From Simmondsia chinensis (lineage: Eukaryota; Streptophyta; Magnoliopsida; Caryophyllales; Simmondsiaceae), in the NCBI GenBank assembly GCA_018398585.1, contig JAGTTD010000024.1, positions 9,638,071-9,702,070 of the forward strand: a stretch of DNA of 64,000 nt, written 5' to 3'. The first letter of the stretch is position 1. Every line of letters begins with the position of its first letter. The translations under genes were made by a program, and so were the position numbers. Positions 1-11,700 of the stretch are shown here, piece by piece. Under the pieces are notes generated by a model. It did not search any database, was not told the origin of the DNA, and worked only from the letters and a program-made list of their open reading frames with translations.

Positions 1-690
1 GCTATTCGCATTTTGAGTCAAATCAGGTCGAGTATTGCGTCGGATCATTTGGTGTTCAAGTTATCTCGGAGTTTCAGTTTATTTGGTTAGACCTTTTCAG
101 GTTTTAGGCTAGAATTGATCGGATTTGATTTGATTTGGTTGATTTCGAGCTCGATTCATCTTAATTTTGGGATAACAGGATGTATCATTTCAAATTTCGA
201 GTCATCTTAGGCTGAGTTTGAGATAGGTCGGGTCATTTTGGGTTTGTTTTATATTAAATTTTGGGTCAATTTGGTCCGGTCATTTCTACTTTGGCTCAGC
301 TGATTTACATCACATTCAAGTTGAGTAGTTTTATTTTTCAAATTTGAGTCATCTTAAGTTTCGAGGCAATCGGGTTGGGTTACTTCGAACTTTGAATAAA
401 GTTGATTTCAGGCATTTCAAGTTAAAGTCATCCGAGTTGGGTGATTTCAAGGTACCGGTCAAATTTTAGGTCGTGTCTAAATCTTTCGATTTTGAGTCAT
501 TTTGGTTTGGTCAAGTGGGGTCATTTTGAGTTTTAGGTCGAGTTAATGTGGAATTGCAATTTTTTATCCCTACTCTAAAGAATTGGAAAGTATGATTTTC
601 AATTAAAATCCACAATTCCATGGAATTGGGCAGTGGAATTGTAATAACAATTCCAGCAGGTGAATCAAACGACAGAATTGAAATGGTCCC
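1..690. mobile_element. Partial copy of a PIF/Harbinger-like non-autonomous element
   Basis: This stretch matches the element at 16018-17003 along most of its length. It has the same order of 'gagtcaaat', 'gtattgcgtc' and 'catttggtgttcaagttatctc', and ends with 'acaattccagcaggtgaa' followed by 'acagaattgaaat'. The left end is cut by the window edge. The right terminus has eroded, because similarity stops near 685. No coding capacity is seen. The 63-codon frame across its end (511-702, - strand) is a chance frame. Confidence 0.75.
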
Positions 691-894
691 AATTCTAGCC
701 ACTACCTTAAATTTCTTGCCCTAGAGCCTCAACTTTGTTTGTATATGTACCACTAGACTAAAGCCTTACCGGCTTCTTCATGCGAGTAGTTGTTGTGTTT
801 GTCATATTCTGAGTGTAATTTTCTGTTGCCTCATTGATAATCCTTCATTCCCTCCCACACTTGTAAAAACACAACAAAAAAGCAGCGTGAAACT

Positions 895-1285
895 ATCACA
901 CAACATGGAGATGGAACGGAATGATGGACGTAGAAAGGAAAGAAGCAATGAGGGAGGAGGGAGTTGTTCATTTTCCTTGTTTAAATAGGTGAGTGAAAGA
1001 AGGAAAAAGGTAAAAATAGAGTGACCCGTGTTAAAGGTATTTCACTAATACATCAATATATATGGGACCCCAAAATTTTTCCCTATGAAGATAAGAAAAA
1101 ACGGAGAGAAAGTAACATACAAGATGGTGATGGAAAAGAATGATGATTGCGGAAAGGAAAGAAGCTGTGAGTTAGGGAGTAGTTCATTTTCCTTGTTTAA
1201 TTAGGTGGGTGGAAGAAGGAAAATGTGAAAAATAGTAATATTATGAACCACCACCAATACATCAATGTGTATGGGGTGAAAAAAA
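895..1285. repeat. Diverged tandem duplication, unit about 215 bp
   Basis: Two copies in direct orientation start near 901 and 1118. Each reads a 'atggaRatgga..gaatgatg' segment, then 'ggaaaggaaagaagc', then 'gttcattttccttgttta', then 'aggtg.gtg.aagaagga'. They differ by many substitutions and small indels, so the duplication is old. A poly-A run follows at about 1279. Function is unknown. Confidence 0.6.
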
Positions 1286-1289
1286 AAAA

Positions 1290-2642
1290 AAAAATCAATA
1301 TGTATGGGATCTGCATTCTTTTCCATTTGCTTTCCCTCCCAATCATTAAAATTAGTGAGGAATTTGGTTTAGTCCAGGAGGGAATTAATCACACCCCCAA
1401 ACTTCTACTTCCTCCATTTTAGCTCTTTTCGTTGCCACATCTTCAACCCAATCAGAGGAAGAGAAAATAGTTGTAAATATTTTCATGTGTTTCTGTATAC
1501 TCACTGATTGTTCAACAATCTTGCATTGGAACTGTCAGGAACTGGGAAGCAGTGGGTGCTTCTTGAAGCGTACTCTTTGATATTGTGGAGAAAGTTTAAT
1601 ACTTCATTGATGTGATTTCTTTACTAAAGTTGGTAGAATTGGTGGAGTACTGACCAAAAAGAAAGGCGGAGTGAACTTGTTTATTTTAATGAGAATTATG
1701 GAATAGACATAATGTGATATGAAAGAGCGGGAGGGAAATTGGGAGATAATTTGTGAGAGAGAGTTTTACTTCTGCTTTCTCAATTGAAATTTGAATAAAT
1801 GTGCCACAGTACCAACTATTCCTTGACGAATAATGGAAACCAAATGTGGAGTACCATTAGAGACCTTGTTGGTACTAGCTAGCTGCTGCCATGATCGGAC
1901 TTATGCAATTGGGGTGGGCTTCTGATTGTAGTAGTATTGTACATTATTATCCGGGGCCCGCGGACACAGCCTCTCTAACGAGTTGAAACTTATCTTCTCG
2001 GCTGCTCCATAGAGGAAAAATGGTCTCTAAACTAGACTGTCTCTTTGTCGAACTTGATTGGCCCTTTTGCTGTTCTTCTACTCTTTGACGAGATTTTTGG
2101 TCGAACTTATTATTTGAGAACGATGAACATTATTCATGTATCAGTACATTTTATCAAAGTTCTGTTATTCATTCTAAACTAGGAGTTGACATTTAATAGG
2201 GGTTGTTTCCTTCATATTGTCTTTTTCTTTTTACGAGAGTTTCTTTCTGATTATCACTTTAAGTTCTCCAGGTAATTCAGGTCCTCTGTATGTAAATCTT
2301 GTTTACATACAATTAGAATTATTGATTTAGGTCTGCATCCCTAGTTTCAAATCTCCTAACAAAATTATTCATTCCATTGTAACATCCGCTAAACTTTGGG
2401 AAGAAAGAATATGCCAAATTTTAAGGCAAGATCTTCTATATTTATAATATTTGAGGCAACAATAGGTTTACCCGCATTGAATTGTAAGTGACTGCTTCGA
2501 AGAGCTTCACGGAAGTAGGAAAGAGTGGAAAGGTTAAATGTAGTAACACAAATATGTATTGATGATATTTTTTTGGGGCAATCTAGCTAATTAAAGCACA
2601 ATGCTAATAAAATCAGAAAAGCAGGATGAGTGAAACCTACAG
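1290..2642. other. No gene recognised; upstream or intron sequence of OEP37
   Basis: I looked here for the missing first coding exon of OEP37, which in the family holds the N-terminal 80-90 residues, and could not find it. The stretch is AT-rich with stop codons in all frames. It is best read as intron 1 or as 5' flanking sequence. Confidence 0.4.
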
Positions 2643-2769
2643 ACTTCAAGTTGGGATATTTATGAGGCACCTTTCCATGCACTATTATCCGAAAGAGCAG
2701 AATATGCTGGTTAAAGGCTTATTTCTTGTTGCTTCCAGATTGCAGCTTAGAGCTAGTCATGATGTCAAG
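2643..2769 (+). CDS. OEP37: OEP37 exon (second in the family model)
   Basis: Encodes LQVGIFMRHLSMHYYPKEQN and ends in RASHDVK, with the donor right after the codon AAG at 2769. It aligns with the family segment around 'SKYLSIHY...HDVK'. The acceptor is taken as AG at 2641-2642; an alternative AG lies at 2622-2623. Several residues that are polar in relatives are hydrophobic here, as in KGLFLVASRL. Confidence 0.7.
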
Positions 2770-5700
2770 GTTTTTCTCTCTCTCACTCTTTGTTTCTCTG
2801 GCCATCTATCTGCCTCTGGAAAGTTAGCCACTGAGCCCTTGTTAACCGTACCCTGTGTAATTTTCTAAAGTTTCTTGGGTAATTGCTGCACTGTTCTTGC
2901 TCATACTGGTCATTTTTATCAGTAGCTTTGTTTGAGTTTCCTCATCTTAAACTACGATGAATTACTTTATCACAATTTGAGCAACATGAAGTTGAATATG
3001 CACATGTGCACAACCTTCAATAGGCTAACTGGTGTATGTTGTTGACTTGTTACACCCATACTATTTCTTGAAACATTCGTGTTGGGTTATATGTATTTGA
3101 GTTAAGCCCACCAGGAAGGTGTTAAATACAGGTGCTTGCTTTTGGTGGATGGGCTCTATTGATTCCTTGTCTGATCACTACATAGAAGTTAGATCAGGAG
3201 CAATTCATATGTTTTTTATGATGGAATATGAATATCACCTTTTAAGTAGTTGTGGTCCAAACTATCTTAACAGATTGTGAAATTATGCTATTTTCCAACA
3301 ATTATCTTGGTCTGAATACCTTATGGCATGTTTTGCAGTTTTTAGATGTTGTCATTCAATCAATGTAAATTTGAGGAGTGAAGCTCAGTATTGGGTGTTC
3401 AGACGGGGATTCTTCCTGATCTATTTCAAGGAATGCAATCTGTACCTTGGAAGAAGGAGTCATTATAGTTTGCTTCGAATTGCAATGTGCAAGTTTTGTT
3501 TTACATGCCATTCTCGCTAGCTATGTGATGCATTATCTCACTTGTATCTTTGTGATATGCTTATGAGTTTATATTTTCATCTAAACTCCTGTAAGTAGTT
3601 ATTGGAATGTATTCTAGGAATAAGAAGTTGAATAAGTTTCTAGTTGACAACAAAACTCTTGTTTAGTAAGGAATTTCTAATGCTTTCTGCAATTTCTTCG
3701 AACTGGACTCCTGGTATTGTGCATCTTAGGTACAGGAAAAGTTGTATAATCATGACAAATTAGGTAGTTTAGGAATGAGTAATGAGGTTCTTGCACTTCA
3801 TGAGACATTTTCCTTCTTGGTTCTCTCTTTTGACTGTGTTCAATAAAGGGAATAACTATAGTTGTGTGCTTGTGTCCTTAGTTGCTGACTAATGTCTGGT
3901 GGTTTGGGCATTCTGATTTTGAAGAGGCTTTTGTGTCACCTTTTAATGGTCATGCTTCGACAATGCTTGTAGTATTGATGTCTACTTAATCAATTTCAGG
4001 CACGCCAAGGAGAAGTTGCAGTCACTGCAGACCTTGCTGATCCAGCCTACAAATTTGAACTAGCATCTTCTGTTCCATCTACTGGTTTGGTGAGCTTATT
4101 TGTTTGTTGGTATTTAACCAGTCCAAGACTCCTTTTCTTCGCATAAGTACCCATGTTGGATAAGGGTACTTGGACATTGGTACGACCGATGGATGCTTCG
4201 CTTTTCATAAAAAAGATATAAGAATCTTAGAAAATAGTTGGGGTTTGACCCCTAGACACATACTTGTGTTCCACTTCTATACCTGAGTTCGGGTAACATA
4301 GCTCATCACAAATTAATAAGCTTCCCACAGGGACAAGTATACGTTATAGTTATAGGTTGCTCCCATGATCGTGTAGCTATACTGCGCTTCACTATGTGCG
4401 ATGCCTTTGTTGATACTGTCACTATCCATCTTCACATCATTAAGTTTACTTGGCTGTTCTGGTGCTGCAGCCAAGGGCAACCATAACATTCCCCTTTGGT
4501 GAAGTTTCATTGGAAGAAAAAGAGGATGCAGAAGTGAAGAGATATTTATCTATAAATAGCATTCTGAAAGGTTCAATTTTAAATGGAGTTTGCACTGCTT
4601 TTTACAAGGATGAGAACATGAACCTAAGATACTGCTACAAGGTAGTTTTTTCAGAGCAACTCTCCTTCATTTATCAATATCTAGTTCTTTGGCGCATTGG
4701 TGCAATTAGTGAAACTGTTGCAATGATAGGATCCATGCAAATAAATATCAGAAATATGTTTTGCAAAATTGATTCCCTGAAATGGTTCTTATTGGTTTAA
4801 AAATTTTCATTCTGGATCCCAGTATTGCCCAGTTAATGCTTTTAAACTTGTGCAGGATGAGGAAATGTCGTTCATCCCAAGCATCTCTTTGCCTTCAAAT
4901 GCGGTTTCATTTGGTTTTAAGCGTCGTTTCAGTCCTTCGGATAAGTTAAGGTGGATCTCTCTCTCTACCCTTCCTACACAGGCTCAACAACATCGTGACT
5001 ACAGTTATTGTGGGAAAGAGCCTAATATTGTCTGTCCTGTTTCTTGATTCCTAAAAATTTTCATACGTATTGCCTGCCTAAAAATGCCATTCTCTTCAGC
5101 AAACAAATTTTTTTTTTTTATATTTGCTTATCAGAGAGCTGTGTTTTAAACAGATCAATCAAGTTTGTAAACTAGCTCCACTTACAGAGTAAGTGTTATG
5201 ACAGAAGCCGGGACATTCAGCAGGAACATCTTGAAGTAATCAACTGTCAGGTCACTGTAAACCTGTCCACGCTAGCTTCGTCAATACAATGCCCAAAATC
5301 TATGAAACTAAAGAAATTACTCAATCATATATTCAGTGGTTGATTTATTGTTCTTTAGAAGGAGCATTTTTGCTCAATAGTCCTCAAGAAATGCACTTGC
5401 AGTTTAGTTCATTCTGTAACGCACACTCGTTCATACATTGTCGAAACTCGCTTGTTGAGGAGGCTGATTATACCTATAACATTGAGCTGCCAGTTCAAAA
5501 AATAAAGGAATACAAGATCTGAAACTGCGGCCTCCATGTTATAATGAAGCAACATTTCCGATTATACACTCAAGTGGGCCGAGGGACCTTTTGCTCTGGG
5601 ATGTTGAACACATCAAGGCCTCATGTGCCAGGTACTGTATTCTACTTTACGAGGAGCCCCAAGAAACACAGAGGAAGCACTATTTTCACGTTACCGAAAT

Positions 5701-8700
5701 GGATCATTACAAGCTGGATGTTAAGCTATTTTCTACAGTATCTTAAGCTGCATCTGAATGTTGAGTATACCTTTTTACTGCAGAGGCTGCATCGTGGACC
5801 TTCATAAACAGTCTTACTACCTTCTGTCTTAAGAGGTCAAACTCTTCATCAGACATTATTGGCTTTCCACTCACATAAGGCGTGGATGATTCTAGAAACC
5901 TCTGCTCATCAGTACTTAGCATAATGACACTGCTTCCTTCCAAATTCCTCATTTGACATTATCGATTTCCCCTCACAGTGGAATGCTTGTAGCGCTTGTA
6001 GAAACTCAGACTCAAGCTTCCTGAGCGACTTCTTTTCTTTCTTGTCTATACTACAGTATGGCAGCACATTGCTGTCAACCGCTTCATCTTCTTCAACCTG
6101 ACCTTAGGCGCAACCAAGAAAATCAGCAATCAAAATATTAAATAGGTTTTAAGTGTGAAATTGTTTTTGATCTTATATATTGAAGAAATTATGGCCTTTC
6201 TTCATAGAATTGATCGATTTTTTGAAAGAAAAAAGAGCAAGGGAATATCATTTTTTTTATAGAAGCAAGGGAATATCATTTTTTTGATAGAAGCAAGGGA
6301 ATATCCTTTATTGCTATTTTTTACCGTTGGATCAACAGAGAAGGATTTTATTAGTCTGATTGAAAACAAATTGACAATATCAAGTGGAATGCTGGAAAAG
6401 GAAAGCTTGAAAACCTTTTCTAAGGATTACTAATTTTATTTTGTTATTTCTTTGTTTGTATGGCAACTAAATTGTGTTGAGGTTCTTCAAGGGTTTGTGT
6501 ATAACATATTAGTAACCATTAAATTTACCAAATGTGAAATTTGCAGCTTGAGCTTTGACTTGATCTAACCATGTTAATCCTTTTTTTTTTATTTTTATCT
6601 TAAATCTGCTGGATGCAGTTACTGGTACAATTTTGACACGGATTACTGGAGTACAGTATACAAATACACAGTCGGTAAAGACTATAAGTTCAAAGCTGGT
6701 TATGATTCAGAGGTCAGACTTGGCTGGGCATCACTTTGGGTGAGTGCAATAATAATCTTCCATTTTGATTTTAATAGTGATGGAGTGAATGTCATAGCAG
6801 CCTCCCCACCCCCTTTCTATTTCTTGCATGTCCTCTATACTTGATGCTAATGTAGGGTCCTTGAACTGCAAATTCTATGGAGTCTGTAATATTCTTAAGC
6901 CTGATACGGGAAGGTTAGTAGGGAAACGGGAGAGGTAAATTACGATCTGTTTGGTTGGGAAGAATTCCTTTTCCACTCCATTTTTATTGTCTTCCTGTCT
7001 ATGTGAGTAGCAAAAATAACTGGAAGAGAAAGCATCTTCCCCCAGATGGGAGAAAATAACTTCCTTCCGAGGAGGAACTCATTTTCTTTCTCACCACTTT
7101 TTTCAACTCATCCTATGCCTCATTTCTTCCAACAACATGAAATGCACTAAACTACAACTTCATTGCAAAGCTATGTAGTGAAATTTATTCCTCAAACTCC
7201 CAAAGAAAGAAGAGAAATAGATTTTGTTATGGAAATGTCTTCCCTCCAAATTACAGACGAGGAGGGATTTGAGGGGAATACGGAATGAGGAAACTGGTGG
7301 AAGTTGGAGGAAAATCCATATTATGTTACTCAACATGCAAACACTTTATACAAGGGTGCAACGTGCCTCAAGAACTTGAGTTCTAAGAGAACTAGTAGAG
7401 GTGGCCAGTGGGCCGGGTCGGCCCGTAACCCGGCCCGGCCCGACACGCTTGGGCCAAGGCCCTGTCCCCCAGTGGGCCGGGCCCGTGCCCGTTAAGGCTC
7501 TTAAAAGAGCCGTTCAAACCCGTTCATTTCATTTTCCTCACAAACAAATCTCTTATTCTCTCTTCTCTCTCTATACATGCATCTACATACTTCTTCTACT
7601 TGCAATATTGTGCTCTAAATTTCTAAAGTTCGTTGTTGACAAAGCGTTCGGCTCGTAGAATCTCGCTCAAGTTCAAATTTCATAGTTCGCTTCGCTTGCT
7701 TCGGTAATTTTGGTATCGAAATTTTATTTGTTTTCTCCTAGTTATCTATCTAATTTCATAATTTTGCATTAATAGTTGCATTTTTAAAATACTAATCAGT
7801 AATATTATCATCATGGCACACAACACATCATCGTCTGGAGCCGGTCGTTCGAGTTCTAGTTCTTCTCGATGACCGCCTATAATACCTAAGAGGAGTAGAA
7901 TTGTCGAACTTAATACTGAGGAACGAGCCTTTAAAGAACCAGGCACATCACCTCTATACACTGGCAGTATAGATTGGGACGTTGAGCAACAGTCCTACAA
8001 CGAGTAGGATTGTCCTGACTCACAAAATGAAAAGGAACTCACACCCACCACAGAAACCCAGCAGCTCTCAAGAACTAGTACTACTAGGCGTAGTACTAGT
8101 GGGGTCTGGAAGCATTTTAACTTAGATAGGGAAGTTAATAAAGCTTTTTGTAAATTATGTAACCCACCCAAGGCTTTTAGTCGTCCACTCGGCAGTGGGA
8201 CGGGCACATTAAGTAGACATATAGTTAGGTCCTACCCCGAACAAGACCCAGAAAGAGCCCAACAACGGTTAGTACAGCAAGCTACCGATGTGCTTGCTAA
8301 CTTTAAATTCTCCCAGGAAACTAATAGACGGGAGCTAGCTAGGTACGTAATTGCGGCTGAAAAGCCTTTTAGCACCGGCGAAGACCCCGGTATTCGTCAG
8401 GTATATGCAAACAGCGGTGAACCCCGCCATCGTAAGGATTCCTCGGAACTCCTTAAAGCGGGACGCGTTTAAAGATTACCAAAGGATGACAACTGAGGTC
8501 TTTGAACTTTTTAGGATGAACAAGAGCATGTTCTCGTTGACGTCTGACACTTGGAAGTCGAAACGTGGTGTGCCTTACTTATGCATAACAACACACTGGA
8601 TCGATTCCTACTTCACCCTTCAAAAAAGAATAATCCATTTTGCAAATTTAGATTACCCCCACACTGCCGAAATAATCACGGGTACGATTATGGAGGCAGT

Positions 8701-11700
8701 CCGCTATTGGGGCAAAGAGCGTCGTATTTTTAGTATTACATTTGACAATGCTACCAATAATAATGCATCCGTTAAATAATTAATTAGGCATATGAGACCC
8801 GTGTTAGGTGGGCGGTGTTTTCATCTATGTTGCATGTGTCACATACTACATTTAATGGTTATGGATGGTCTAGGTCTAATAAATGCTTCTCTTTCCACCT
8901 TAAGAGATGTAACAATAGCTATAAAATCATCCGGAACCAGAAAGAAAAGATTTAGAACTCTATGTAGGACGTATGGCTTAGAGTATAAACAATTTAAATT
9001 AGACTCGCCAACTAGGTGGTCGTCAACGGTAGATATGTTAGATAGAATTTTACCATATAAGGATGTCCTGATGGAATTTGTACAGGATACTCGTTTAGAT
9101 TTAAGTGGTTATAATCTGAACGATGTACATTAGGACACAATTGATGAAATCTGTAAATTTTTTACCATGTTTAGGGAGGCTACCAACTTTTTTCGGGTTG
9201 CTATTATCCGACTATACCACAAGCAATATCAAAATTGATTGATATTATAAATTGGATGTCAGGTAATGAATCAAACCCCTTGTTGGCCGCATCGATTGCA
9301 GCAATGAAAACGAAATTTTGTAAATATTTTCTTAAACTACCCCTTTTATATTGTTTTGCAAATATTTTCGATCCCCGTTGTAAACGAAGGGGTTTGAACC
9401 TGTTTGCCGAATATTTTTACGGAAAATTAGATCCGACTTTTAATACCTCAGTTTTCATTGAGCAAGTCGATAAGGACCTTCACACTTTATTTTCTCATTA
9501 TTCCTGGAGATTATCATCTGATAATCCACAAGCTACTTCTACTACTGTAGGATCTTCCATATCTGGTGGAAGTAGTTCACAGTCGTCATATGCGTGGATG
9601 CTGTTGGACCAATTCGCGCCAGTAGAAACTCCCACGTCATGTGACGAGTTAGATTACTATTTGCGGACGTCGATGATCCAGTTCTTCGCGACACCGGCAA
9701 ATCCGCAATTTGAAATTTTAAAATGGTGGTGTACAAATCAAGCCCAGTATCCCGTGCTTTCCACCATGGCATGTGATATACTAATGTGTCCGGTGTCTTC
9801 AGTACCATCGGAGTGTGCCTTTAGTCTTGGTGGCAGGTTGCTTGGAACAAAGAGGACGAAGCTATCATCGTCCAGCTTGGAGATGTTCGTGTGCTTAAAG
9901 GACTGGATGCACGCAGAGGCTAGGGAGCAAAACGACTTGCGGCTGGGTTCATCGTGCGATGATGAAGACGATCGCACTACCGATACGTTAGACGGCGGCA
10001 CAACAACCCCCCCAGTAGACTGATTATATCTTGTTTTTATTTTGTAATAAATATATTTGTACTTTTAAATAGTAGGATCCAACTGCTGTAGTTACATTTG
10101 TTACATTATTTACCATTATTTACTATTATTTATGTTATATTTTATTTTATATCATATATTTTATTAATAATGATTAAAGATTGTGATGGATTGTATTTCT
10201 ATCTTATATTATTCATCAATGAATTATAATAATTTTTGTACAAAACGAGTTTATTTTTCCTTAATTTTACTTTTTTTTATTTAAAAAATTGGGGGGGGGG
10301 GGGGGGGGGAACCGGGTTAGGCCTGGACCCGCCCCGGCCCGGGTCGGGACCAGCGGGCCCGGGCCCAAATATTTTGGGCTCCTGGCCTGGCCCGGTCTGG
10401 GCATCAGGCCCGACCCGCTACAGTGTGGGCCTGGCGGGCCTAGGCCCGGGCCCGGGCCTGGCTCGACCCGGCTCGTGGCCACCTCTAAGAACTAGGAAAA
10501 TTAAAATTATGAGAAGCTGGCAGATATACTCTGGAAAATCTAAATTAAGCAAATTGCAGTAAATTCAAAATAAACCCTAAATTATCAGATATATCCACCG
10601 AAAATTACGTAATCTCCTCTTTTGATTATAAGTCTCGTTGAATCTTTTATCTGCTGCATTATTGTCCTTTGGTGGGAGAAACTAGACTCTGGTGAGTGAG
10701 ATTGCTAATATATCTTCAAGGGATCAGAATCAATAGCAGAAAACTCGTCCTTGTAAATCCATGTGGCCTCACATAGTGAGTGATCTTGTCACTTTACAAG
10801 ATATTGATGTAGGCCACCATTTAAAAAGAAGCAATAATCTCATCAAGCAGCTCATTAGTGGCAGCTTTGGCTCAAAGGGGAACTGCTAGAAGAGAAGACT
10901 GGAGGCTAAAAAGTGCCTCTCTATAGTGTCAAGTACTCTAAAATTGACAACGAGGCTAAGGTTCAAGTGGACAAGTGAATCCTCCAAAAAGAGTTGGCTC
11001 CTAAATTTTCTGAAACAGTTCATGGGCCAATGGTAAGGGCTTGCATTTTCTTAACTGACACTTGGGATGTATGCACTTTAGAACGTAGTCACCAAAGTTT
11101 ACGTCCTTCCTTGGCCATATGATGCTAGTTTATACTGCACATTATGCATAACTGTCTTCATGTAATGATGCAAATTTTTGATGAGTGTGGCAAAGGTTTC
11201 TGGGGAAGATGAGGCAATGAGGCCAAGTCAGTAGGGGTTTGTGGTGTCATGGTCCTACAAATGCAGTGGAACATTTCGACTGTATGGCGTCAAGTCTCTA
11301 TTGAGTCATCGCCAGCCTTACTCCATGAGAGGTTCTCCAATAACTCATACCAACTTTTTCACGTGACAAACATGACTTCTCAAGAGTAACCTCTCACAAC
11401 TTGAGAGCCCCATGTTGCGTCTTAACTAGGGCTGAGTCCACCTCTAAGCTTAGCCCACTAAGTGGCATACTACCAACTTTTGGTCACCAACATCTCATGT
11501 CTCGATACTTGTCATTAGGTTCACTTACCAATGTGGCACTTCAGCGCTAGTGCGGTGCCAAGGTCTCCTCACACATACTGATCCTTTGCAGTCCACCGCT
11601 TGCTTGTGCATACAATCCATCCACTAGATCAGCTGCACAATGTCGATTATCCCTCGTCATACAATATTAGGTCTTCATTGCCCCAAGGCATCACTCAGGC

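Noticed and set aside
6235..6310. Possible CRISPR-like repeat
   Set aside because: Direct tandem units without unique spacers in a plant intron; simple tandem repeat.
7304..7658. Overlapping + strand frames at the hAT left end
   Set aside because: They arise from the GC-rich GGCCC terminal repeats and have no domain.
10236..10562. Gly/Pro-rich frames on both strands
   Set aside because: Translation of the hAT right-end GGCCC repeats and G-run; low complexity, not genes.
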